From the NCBI GenBank assembly GCA_039698075.1, contig JBDKTJ010000131.1, forward strand, positions 1-39,103: 39,103 bases of DNA, written 5' to 3'. Both the position numbers and the translations under genes were made by a program. This DNA is from JAJFVC01 sp039698075. Its GTDB lineage: Bacteria; Planctomycetota; Planctomycetia; Pirellulales; Thermoguttaceae. The first letter of the stretch is position 1. Each line of letters opens with the position of its first letter. Below, in pieces: positions 1-6,518 of this stretch. The notes below the pieces were generated by a model. It saw only the letters and a list, made by a program, of their open reading frames with translations. It searched no databases and was not told the DNA's origin.

Positions 1-302
1 GGAAGCATGGTGCAACTGGTGAAATCCACGCCGATGCCGATCACCCGCCGACCATCAATCCCCGATTGGGTTAGCACGCGGCGGACGGCGCGAGCGGAGC
101 TTTCGATCCAATCGCCGGGATGCTGCAACGCGAAGTCCGGCGGCAACGGCTCCTTGCCGTCGGGCAACATCTGAGTGATCTGGCCATGGCGATACTTAAC
201 GACCGACGATCCCAACTCGTTGCCCTTCAAATCCACCAACAAGGCGCGGACCGAAGCGGTGCCAAAATCCAACCCTAGCGCCAACGAATCGTTTTTGCTC
301 AT
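1..302 (-). CDS. araB: Ribulokinase, N-terminal part (cut by window edge)
   Basis: FGGY-family sugar kinase that phosphorylates ribulose, classically L-ribulose, in cytoplasmic pentose catabolism. About 100 residues are visible from ATG 302; the rest lies beyond the left edge. The N-terminus reads LGLDFGTASVRALLVD, the phosphate-binding start of the FGGY fold. It is followed by YRHGQI, LPPDFALQHPGDWIE and GIGVDFTSCTMLP, which match the order and wording of bacterial AraB proteins such as that of Bacillus. No Shine-Dalgarno precedes the ATG. It lies downstream of a XylR-type regulator on the same strand, which fits pentose-responsive control. Another FGGY pentulose kinase is possible, but the YRH and GVDFT blocks favour ribulokinase. 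Confidence 0.88.
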   Translation of the reverse strand, partial: MSKNDSLALGLDFGTASVRALLVDLKGNELGSSVVKYRHGQITQMLPDGKEPLPPDFALQHPGDWIESSARAVRRVLTQSGIDGRRVIGIGVDFTSCTML

Positions 303-405
303 TGTCGTATGTTTCTGGAGGCGGGCTATTTTTGCTTGCGCCACGGATGAAAACGATAGGAATAAAACACACCCACAATAGTCGTCAGCGTACTCCACCG
401 GACTC

Positions 406-501
406 CTAGATGACGACGATGACTTTGTCGACGGTGTCCAAAGCCAGCAAGTTGCCAGCACCGAACTCCACGGTGGCAAAAAGTGGAAAGGTTGCCATCA
501 T
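406..501 (-). CDS. Possible 31-residue small ORF between xylR and araB
   Basis: A short reading frame starting with two ATG codons (501 and 498) and ending with TAG at 406-408. A GGGAG stretch lies just upstream (about 508-512), a plausible ribosome binding site. The product, starting MMATFPLFATVEFGAGNLLA, is hydrophobic with no family I recognise. It sits in the roughly 340-bp gap between the regulator and ribulokinase, on the same strand. It could be a leader peptide, the remnant of a decayed gene, or chance. The rest of the gap holds nothing I can identify. Confidence 0.25.
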   Translation of the reverse strand: MMATFPLFATVEFGAGNLLALDTVDKVIVVI

Positions 502-644
502 AGAAGCTCCCGCATGTCGTGCTTCAGTTCATTGGAACAAACCATAAGGCGGAGAGTCCCGTAAATCCCATTAGACTGGCGGCTCGGGAGAGTCACAAGA
601 CGCGTTTGCGTAAACAGCGGGTCGTTTTGCGACACGCACAACCG

Positions 645-1805
645 TTACCGATGCGACGGAGCGCCGCGGCGATAGGCCAGGGGCGACTGCCCGGTCACAC
701 TCCGAAAAACCGCGGCCAAACGCTGCGGTGTAGAAAATCCCGAGCACCGGGCGATGGCGGGCATGAGCAAATTGGTCTCGAGCAGCAGGTGCTTGGCGCG
801 CTCCACGCGAACACGCTGGATCTCCTGAAGCATCGATCGGCCAAGCATTTGGCAAAAGCGGCGTTCCAGTCCACGTCGCGAGATCGCCAGATTTTTAATA
901 ATATCGGGCACGCCGATATTCTCGACGGCGTGGTCGCGGATAAATGCCACCGCCGCCGATACGTCGGGATCGGCCACGGCAATAATGTCCGTGGACTGCC
1001 GGGCCACCACATGCGTCGGGGGCACAAGGATCGCTTTGGACGGTGGACGCCGCCCCGACATCAGTCGGTCGAGCAGCTTGGCGGCGCGATAACCGATTTG
1101 TTCCGCCGGATTCACGACGCTTGACAGCGGCGGATAGGACAACAGACACTCAAGCTCATCGTTGTCCACACCCAGCAGGGCAACGTCGTGCGGGACGCAA
1201 ATGCCCAATTGCCGACACATCTCGGCCAACGCCCGCGCCGGAACGTCGTTCGAGGCCAAGACGGCCGCCGGTTTCGGCATCGCCAACAACCAATCGTGAA
1301 CTTGACGATCGCCTTTCTTCCAACTCGAATCCACCGGCGGTCGCGGCAGATACTCGGCATGGCAGGAAGACAGCTCGAAACCCGCCTCGGCCAGGGCTTC
1401 GCGAAAACTGCATTCGCGGCTCTTGGAAAAGCCCGTCCAGGCGCTGCCGAAATAGCCGAAATGCTTGAATCCACGCTCGATAAAATGCTCGGCCGCCAGC
1501 CGTCCCACTCGCCGATGATCGACCTCCACCACCGGTACGTCCAGGTCTTCCAGGGTGTTGGTCGTGTTCACCAACGGTTTCCGCAAGGCCAAAATCTCTC
1601 TCGCAAACTCAGGATCGAACAAATGGGCGATGATCCCATGAGGCCGCCATTCCCGCAACGGCCCAAGAACCCGTATGTCCGATGCCGCGTCGTGAAAAAC
1701 CCACGTTTTCTTTTGGACTGCGTAGGAGTGTACGCCGCGCAGCACGCCGCGGCAGTAGCCCACATCTTGTCCAAGCAACAGTGCAATGCGTTTGGTTTCA
1801 GCCAT
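645..1805 (-). CDS. xylR: XylR-type pentose-responsive transcriptional regulator (periplasmic-binding-like + AraC HTH)
   Basis: A 386-residue cytoplasmic regulator, close in length to E. coli XylR (about 392). Residues 1-275 form a LacI-like sugar-binding domain; it opens with RIALLLGQDVGYCRGVLRGV and carries AAVLASNDVPARALAEMCR and DVALLGVDNDELECLLSYPPLSSV. Residues 280-380 form an AraC-type double helix-turn-helix with RRGLERRFCQMLGRS and the typical last helix FSTPQRLAAVFRSVTGQSP. ATG 1805 has an AGGAG site seven bases upstream. The ribulokinase lies downstream on the same strand, so the likely effector is a pentose, but the sequence does not say which. A strong inverted repeat 42 bases upstream may be its operator. 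Confidence 0.9.
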   Translation of the reverse strand: MAETKRIALLLGQDVGYCRGVLRGVHSYAVQKKTWVFHDAASDIRVLGPLREWRPHGIIAHLFDPEFAREILALRKPLVNTTNTLEDLDVPVVEVDHRRVGRLAAEHFIERGFKHFGYFGSAWTGFSKSRECSFREALAEAGFELSSCHAEYLPRPPVDSSWKKGDRQVHDWLLAMPKPAAVLASNDVPARALAEMCRQLGICVPHDVALLGVDNDELECLLSYPPLSSVVNPAEQIGYRAAKLLDRLMSGRRPPSKAILVPPTHVVARQSTDIIAVADPDVSAAVAFIRDHAVENIGVPDIIKNLAISRRGLERRFCQMLGRSMLQEIQRVRVERAKHLLLETNLLMPAIARCSGFSTPQRLAAVFRSVTGQSPLAYRRGAPSHR

Positions 1806-1846
1806 TTGGGGGCTCCTAATTCATACAATCCCCATAACCAGACTGG

Positions 1847-1873
1847 TTGCCGCAGTATCTCGACTTGCGGCAA
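1847..1873. promoter_or_regulatory. Inverted repeat upstream of xylR, candidate operator
   Basis: TTGCCGCA (1847-1854) and TGCGGCAA (1866-1873) are perfect 8-bp inverted repeats around an 11-bp spacer, so half-site centres are 19 bp apart, about two helical turns. The site starts 42 bp from the xylR ATG. Size, symmetry and position suit a regulator operator, possibly autoregulatory; the assignment to XylR is inference. Confidence 0.4.
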
Positions 1874-2270
1874 AAGTGTCAACGTGGAAGCCGCTGAAAA
1901 GGAGCTGGTCGACGCTTGAGTCTCCGGTGACGGCAACTTAAAAGTCCCGTGGATTCATGACTGTCGTGAAGGGGCCTCCCTGCACACTGTCGCAAAGTGA
2001 TCGTTGATTTACGCAAAAGCAGCTTGCGATACTGAGGGTATCCAGTGATACTGATAGGTGGAGTCTGCGGTCAGGGGAACGACCGTAATGGCTGACGGTT
2101 TGGTGTTCTTGTCTTTTATCATTCATCAGGAGAATCGATTCTGAATTCCAGTATCGGTTAAAGTGTCGCTTCACGAAGAGGGAAAAGTGACAACCATTGT
2201 ACGGCAGCAGTTATGCCCTCATCCGAAAACAGCTCCCCAGTGAGTAGAGTCAGATAATCCGGGTGGTCGG
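1874..2270. other. Intergenic DNA between xylR and the DUF1559 gene
   Basis: About 400 bp with no convincing gene. A 78-residue minus-strand frame (1938-2174) has no recognisable domain or ribosome binding site. A weak inverted pair, TCGCAA (1990-1995) and TTGCGA (2024-2029), is visible. Promoters for the plus-strand surface genes are expected here or just downstream, but none can be placed with confidence. Confidence 0.4.
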
Positions 2271-2315
2271 TCGGCGAATGCCGGAACACATTCGCCGATC
2301 GCGTCCGGTTTTTTG
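2271..2315 (+). terminator. Hairpin plus T-tract (intrinsic-terminator-like), no gene upstream on this strand
   Basis: TCGGCGAATG (2271-2280) pairs perfectly with CATTCGCCGA (2289-2298) around an 8-base loop. A run of six T follows within about 16 bases. It reads as a Rho-independent terminator for plus-strand transcripts, although the gap to the T-run is longer than usual. There is no plus-strand gene before it in the window, and the DUF1559 start lies 190 bp downstream. It could be a leader attenuator, the end of a small RNA, or a structured 5' UTR. Confidence 0.45.
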
Positions 2316-2460
2316 CAGGAATTGGGAAGAGCGTGCGAGGATTGTTTCAACGTGTGTTTGGAGAAAGGTGCGTTAGTTGTTTCGTCGAGATTGCGATGCG
2401 ACGGACAACGAAGTCTTTGTCTTTCTACGAAATCGCCATGGAAAGTTGATCGCAAATAAC

Positions 2461-2493
2461 GTGTAAGCCGGGTTTGATCCGGCTCGCAAACAC
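2461..2493 (+). promoter_or_regulatory. Stem-loop just upstream of the DUF1559 ribosome binding site
   Basis: AGCCGG (2466-2471) pairs with CCGGCT (2479-2484), with an outer GTGT (2461-2464) and ACAC (2490-2493). The outer arm abuts the AAGGAG at 2494-2499 that decides the ATG at 2507, so folding could influence translation. This is structure seen in sequence; any regulatory role is conjecture. Confidence 0.25.
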
Positions 2494-2506
2494 AAGGAGT
2501 TTTCTT

Positions 2507-3469
2507 ATGCCTCGAAAAGCACGCGGTTTCACCCTGGTGGAACTTTTGGTGGTCATTACGATCATTGGCATCTTGATCGCTTTGTTGCTGCCAGCGGTGC
2601 AGGTGGCGCGCGAGTCGGCCAGAAAAGCGCAGTGCACCAACAACCTCAAGCAAATGGGAGTGGCCCTGCACAATTACGCCGCCACATGGGACGGTGTTTT
2701 TCCGGCGACGATCATTCCCGCGGGCAGATGGAGGCATGCCTTATTCACGCAAATGCTGCCTTACCTGGAACAACAGCCTCTTTACGATAGCCTGGAGGAC
2801 CTGAACTACAAGTCGCCGGCGTACAAGAAGTGCTCAGAGGATCCCCTGAGATCGACAGTTGTCCCCTGTTACATTTGTCCCTCCTGGCCCTATAAATCCT
2901 CTTATACGGCGGAGGAGGTCCTCGCGAATGGCCTGCCATTGAGGAGCGACGGTGCGCTGACGCTTTACCAAGGCGTCAGCGGCGTCATCTATAGTACGCC
3001 TAGTAATGGGACGATTTCATCCACATCCGGCGCTTGGACGAGAAACGGAATGTTCGTCCCCTACGGTTGGCGGCGTCTGACCGAAGTGAAGGATGGACTC
3101 AGCAATACGCTCGCCATGGGCGAGTGTTCGGCTTTTGACAACTCCCAAACCGCCAAAGAGCCAGGGTTGGTTCGTACTTGGATCGCCGGTGGCTATTATC
3201 CAAGTGGTAATAGTTATACTTCGACTGGACGTAAACAAGAGCCCGATAATCTCTCGCTGTTTGCGTCAAAGGTGGTGGGGAATAGGTCAATTAATTCTAA
3301 AAATGGTTACGCCGTGAACAATTGGGTTCCTTTCAGCAGTTTTCATCCGGGCGGGGCGAACTTCCTGTTGGGCGACGGCAGCGTCACTTTTCTAACCGAC
3401 GATATGAATTTGTCGCTATATAAATACTTAGCGAGTATCAATCGCGGCGAAATGGTCTCCGTGCCGTAA
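2507..3469 (+). CDS. DUF1559 pseudopilin-like protein with prepilin N-terminus and H-X9-DG motif
   Basis: A 320-residue secreted or surface protein of a family hugely expanded in planctomycetes. Residues 1-30 are a type IV prepilin leader and hydrophobic helix: MPRKARGFTLVELLVVITII, with cleavage expected between G and F and the conserved E five residues into the mature protein. The next stretch, RESARKAQCTNNLKQMGVALHNY, is the family hallmark. The C-terminus has HPGGANFLLGDG, the H-X9-DG motif, with His near residue 280. The in-frame start at 2474 is rejected because AAGGAG lies eight bases before ATG 2507. Exact function is unknown; type II-secretion-like or pilus assembly is assumed from the leader. 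Two further exported-protein genes follow on the same strand. Confidence 0.92.
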   Translation: MPRKARGFTLVELLVVITIIGILIALLLPAVQVARESARKAQCTNNLKQMGVALHNYAATWDGVFPATIIPAGRWRHALFTQMLPYLEQQPLYDSLEDLNYKSPAYKKCSEDPLRSTVVPCYICPSWPYKSSYTAEEVLANGLPLRSDGALTLYQGVSGVIYSTPSNGTISSTSGAWTRNGMFVPYGWRRLTEVKDGLSNTLAMGECSAFDNSQTAKEPGLVRTWIAGGYYPSGNSYTSTGRKQEPDNLSLFASKVVGNRSINSKNGYAVNNWVPFSSFHPGGANFLLGDGSVTFLTDDMNLSLYKYLASINRGEMVSVP

Positions 3470-3545
3470 GCGCACCCGGAAATTGGAGTTTGAAGAAAAA
3501 AGCCGTTTGCGGCTTCTCACACTATTCATAAACCATGGATCACTT

Positions 3546-4007
3546 ATGACATACTACCGACGTCACTTTATCTGTAAAACGCTGATTGGGTCGCTCGTGC
3601 TAGCCATGATGGCGGCGGGCATGTCCGGCTGTGGAAAACAAGGCCCCAAAATGATGCCGATAAGCGGCAGCGTAAGCTACCGTGGAAAACCGCTGACGTT
3701 TGGAATCGTTACGTTTCAACCTGAATGCGGCGACTGCTCCGAGGGCGTTATCCAACCCGATGGGACGTTTCGTATGGCGATGCGAGGCAAAGGCGATGGC
3801 GCTGTCGTTGGAAAGAACAGCGTTTCCATTTCCTGTTTTGAGGGCCAAAACCCCGCCGTCAAAGCGGAACGCGACGAAGCAACCGGCTTCGTGATCATGG
3901 GCAAAGAATTGATTCCGTCAAAATATTTTTCTGACGAAACCAGCGGAATTACAATCGACGTGCGGCCAGACAAAAACGAACCTGTCGTGTTGAATCTGAC
4001 AGACTGA
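3546..4007 (+). CDS. Small secreted lipoprotein of the planctomycete type that follows DUF1559 genes
   Basis: A 153-residue predicted lipoprotein. Residues 1-30 contain a basic start (MTYYRRHF), a hydrophobic core and a lipobox-like AAGMSGC, so Cys should be lipidated. The mature part begins with KMMPISGSVSYRGKPLTFGIVTFQP, which resembles the beta-sandwich (carboxypeptidase-regulatory or transthyretin-like) lipoproteins found beside DUF1559 genes in this phylum. The frame is open from 3483, but the signal peptide places the start at ATG 3546; no strong ribosome binding site is seen there. It lies 76 bp after the DUF1559 gene, so co-transcription is likely. Its role is unknown. Confidence 0.8.
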   Translation: MTYYRRHFICKTLIGSLVLAMMAAGMSGCGKQGPKMMPISGSVSYRGKPLTFGIVTFQPECGDCSEGVIQPDGTFRMAMRGKGDGAVVGKNSVSISCFEGQNPAVKAERDEATGFVIMGKELIPSKYFSDETSGITIDVRPDKNEPVVLNLTD

Positions 4008-4147
4008 CTTCGACATTTTCAAGCCCGGGCGATATCGACGGGATCAATGAGAACCATGAACCAAAAAAAGGAGGCGGCGAGAGAATCTCGTAGCGGATTT
4101 TTCTGTGTAGGTGTTTCTTGTTTTTTCTCTTTTGGGAGGGTCATGAC

Positions 4148-5770
4148 ATGAGATTTCGTGTGAGAACCATTGGCTCACTGCTTGCTCTGTCCGTGATGGT
4201 CTTAGGACTTCACGGCGGAACCGCTTTGGGCGACGTGTACACCTGGACCGGTGCAACGGGGGACGGCGTTTGGGGCACGACCGGTAACTGGGCTGGTGGA
4301 GTCGCCGCCCCAGTCGACGGCACGTACACAGACGCGGCCACCCTCGCCGTCAGTTACACCTCGGGCTCCCGTGCGCTAACCTATTCCGCGGACCAGGGGC
4401 ATACCACCTACGCAAACACCACCGCCGGTGCAGGCCTCCTCGTCAAGGCCGGCGCCTTTAACATCACCGGCGGAACCTTTGAGGTGGCAGGCTCCACTTA
4501 CGATCAGCTCGGAACCACGACGGGAAACGGCACGATGACCGTGAGTGGTGGCGGGACGTACCTCAACACCAGCACTGCTGCCAACGTGCTCGTCATGCAG
4601 TACAGCGGAAACACCAAGGCGGCGCTCAACGTCAATGACGGGGGGCTGGTCGCGGTGAACACCCTCAGGATGAATATGCAGGGTGGCGCCACCTCGACTG
4701 GCAGCGCGACCGCCACCATCCGGTCCGGCGGAACTCTTTCCACCAACGCGGTGTATGAAAAAAGTGGCAGCGGCATTACCTCCCAGCTCTACTTCTACGG
4801 TGGCACGTTTCAAGCACGGAACGCAAACGCGTACATCGGAATGGCCGGCGGAGCCGTCGGCTTGCTCGACAGCGTGAAACTCTATGGGAGTAGCGCGGGC
4901 GGTACGACGACTGGTGGCGTGATCTTTGACAGTAACGGTTATAACATCACTGTTTTAAACGCCCTGGCGTACGGGACGGCCGCCGGCTGCGTGACCAAGG
5001 TTGGCGAAGGCACGCTGACCCTTGGTGCGGGCCTCACCAACACCTACTGGGGCGCGACCACGGTCAACGCTGGCAAACTGGTTGTTAACGGCTCGATCGA
5101 CCGAAGCAGCGGCGTCATCCTTGCGGCTGGCGCCACTCTGGGTGGTACGGGCTCGGTCACCACGATCAGCGGCGCCGGCTCGGTCGGTCCTGGCAACAGC
5201 CCGGGAATCTTGACCGCCTCGAACATTGACCCGAGCGCGGGCACGGACTTCTCGTTCGAGTTGACCGCGGCGGCTCCGACCTATAGCAGCGGTACGGCCA
5301 ACAGCAGCAACGACGTGTTGCGTTTGACCGGTGTGACCCATAGCCAAAACGTCACGGCGAATGTTTCGCCGATCACCTCGGCCCTGACTTCGGACAATGT
5401 GGTCGACGTGTACTTTGGCCTGTCGAGCTTGGCGGCGGGCGACAGCTTCCTCGGCGGATTCTATGAGGACGGTGCGACCGATTTCACCAGCATGATTTCC
5501 GGCGCGTCGTACAACTTCTTCGTGTTGGGCGACGGCGCGGGCACGCATGCCTACAACGGCGTGAACTACTACACGTTGGCCGAGTACAATGCGGGGTTGT
5601 CGGTTGACGTGGCCACTGTGGCTTCGTCGGCTGAGTTCGTCGCGGGCACGACGGTCAACGGCGGCGTGACGCAGTTCACCGTTGCGGCGGTTCCGGAACC
5701 GGCCACAGCCGTGATGTTGCTGGGCGGTCTGCTCGGACTGGTCGCTTACGCTTGGCGCAAGCGAAAGTAA
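4148..5770 (+). CDS. PEP-CTERM sorted exported protein with autotransporter-associated beta-strand repeats
   Basis: A 540-residue surface protein. Residues 1-31 are a signal peptide (MRFRVRTIGSLLALSVMVLG, then a small-residue cleavage region). The mature part is rich in Gly, Thr, Ser and Asn. Around residues 290-350 the segments GTLTLGAGLTN, YWGATTVNAGKLVVNGSI and GATLGGTGSV match the beta-strand repeat of autotransporter passenger domains. The C-terminus is a textbook PEP-CTERM tripartite signal: VPEPAT, a hydrophobic helix (MLLGGLLGLVAYAW), then RKRK. Family knowledge says exosortase processes this tail; no exosortase gene is in the window. GGGAGG lies about ten bases before ATG 4148, which decides the start. 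A perfect hairpin follows the stop. Confidence 0.9.
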   Translation: MRFRVRTIGSLLALSVMVLGLHGGTALGDVYTWTGATGDGVWGTTGNWAGGVAAPVDGTYTDAATLAVSYTSGSRALTYSADQGHTTYANTTAGAGLLVKAGAFNITGGTFEVAGSTYDQLGTTTGNGTMTVSGGGTYLNTSTAANVLVMQYSGNTKAALNVNDGGLVAVNTLRMNMQGGATSTGSATATIRSGGTLSTNAVYEKSGSGITSQLYFYGGTFQARNANAYIGMAGGAVGLLDSVKLYGSSAGGTTTGGVIFDSNGYNITVLNALAYGTAAGCVTKVGEGTLTLGAGLTNTYWGATTVNAGKLVVNGSIDRSSGVILAAGATLGGTGSVTTISGAGSVGPGNSPGILTASNIDPSAGTDFSFELTAAAPTYSSGTANSSNDVLRLTGVTHSQNVTANVSPITSALTSDNVVDVYFGLSSLAAGDSFLGGFYEDGATDFTSMISGASYNFFVLGDGAGTHAYNGVNYYTLAEYNAGLSVDVATVASSAEFVAGTTVNGGVTQFTVAAVPEPATAVMLLGGLLGLVAYAWRKRK

Positions 5771-5798
5771 ACGGTAGAAAAAGATTGTGAAACGAACG

Positions 5799-5831
5799 AA
5801 TGGCGGAGGGTGCTTTGTGCCCTCCGCCATT
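5799..5831 (+). terminator. Strong hairpin after the PEP-CTERM gene
   Basis: AATGGCGGAGGG (5799-5810) and CCCTCCGCCATT (5820-5831) are a perfect 12-bp inverted repeat with a 9-base loop, 28 bp after the stop. A short T-run follows at 5843-5846. It probably ends the surface-protein transcript and may act in both directions. Confidence 0.7.
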
Positions 5832-5840
5832 CTCGTTGGT

Positions 5841-5953
5841 CGTTTTGCCCAAAAGTCTTGTGAAATCGCAAGCGGTTGGAACGTTCCGAGGGAAACGACC
5901 AACCGCCTTCGCGGAAGAGCATCCTCATATTTTCAAGTTGGAACGCGTATTAC
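5841..5953. repeat. Dispersed ~112-bp repeat, copy A (covers the stop codon of the DUF1854 gene)
   Basis: This stretch is nearly identical to 25659-25769, by eye roughly 85-90%, with small indels near the left end and in the middle. It contains the core GAAATCGCAAGCGGTT (5862-5877). It also holds an imperfect stem in which CGGTTGG pairs with CCAACCG further right. Both copies end at the stop codon of a minus-strand gene: the TTA at 5950-5952 here aligns with the TTA at 25766-25768. It may be a REP- or MITE-like element or a shared 3'-end signal. Confidence 0.8.
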
Positions 5954-6438
5954 AGATATCGGTCCAAGATGCGACGGCTGGTTGCGTCGAGACGGCGCGT
6001 GTCGGCGATCAGGTAGCGGATGCCGTGCGTGTCGACCAGCAAAATCTGGTTCGGACCTAATCGGCGAACGTCGTTGTCGCTGTCTTCCATCAAGAAGGTG
6101 GTCGTGCCGCGGTCGGTTACGATGTGCCACTGGGACGGGTCCGCTTCGGCCGACACCGAAAGAATTTGCTCGACGTACGGCACGAACTCGCGACGGTTTA
6201 ATTCCTCCAGCAACGTTTTCCACAGCTCCGCCGGCAAGACGCTCGGGTCTTCGATGCAGAGCGTCTCGTGCCCCTCGGCGTCGACAATCGACACGAACGC
6301 CTCCGGCGCCGAGATGGGGAACGCGCGAGCCACTTCGACGCCCTCCAAACGACGACCGTCGGGAAGCGTCAGAATCAGTTGGCCCCAAACGTCGCGTTCC
6401 AGCGCGAAGGAATCGGGTGTTTTCGTGTCGGTGGTCAT
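5950..6438 (-). CDS. DUF1854 protein associated with cyanophycin metabolism
   Basis: A 162-residue protein from ATG 6438. Recognisable segments are WGQLILTLPDGRRLEGVEVARAFPIS and TLCIEDPSVLPAELWKTLLEELNRREFVP, typical of the DUF1854 family. From memory, this family is named for its neighbourhood to cyanophycin synthetase and a dedicated ABC transporter, exactly the genes found here. No catalytic motif is evident, and it is probably a cytoplasmic accessory protein. A longer form from GTG 6522 would overlap the transporter stop as GTGA (translational coupling). I prefer 6438 because the extra 28 residues are low-complexity and include a match to an intergenic repeat core (6478-6493). Its stop codon lies inside a dispersed repeat. 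Confidence 0.82.
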   Translation of the reverse strand: MTTDTKTPDSFALERDVWGQLILTLPDGRRLEGVEVARAFPISAPEAFVSIVDAEGHETLCIEDPSVLPAELWKTLLEELNRREFVPYVEQILSVSAEADPSQWHIVTDRGTTTFLMEDSDNDVRRLGPNQILLVDTHGIRYLIADTRRLDATSRRILDRYL

Positions 6439-6477
6439 GGCGCTATCCGTCGATCGTTCTTTTTTCGTGGGGGTTGC

Positions 6478-6493
6478 GAAATCGTAAGCGGTT
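6478..6493. repeat. Isolated copy of the 16-bp repeat core
   Basis: GAAATCGTAAGCGGTT differs at one base from the core at 5862-5877 and 25679-25694. Here it stands alone, between the transporter stop and the ATG of the DUF1854 gene. It may be a remnant of the larger dispersed repeat or a recurring short motif. Confidence 0.5.
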
Positions 6494-6518
6494 TTTTGTT
6501 TCTTCGCTCTCGTCGGCG

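Noticed and set aside
1938..2174. 78-residue minus-strand ORF upstream of xylR
   Set aside because: No recognisable domain, no ribosome binding site, and the Ser/Arg-rich composition looks like chance.
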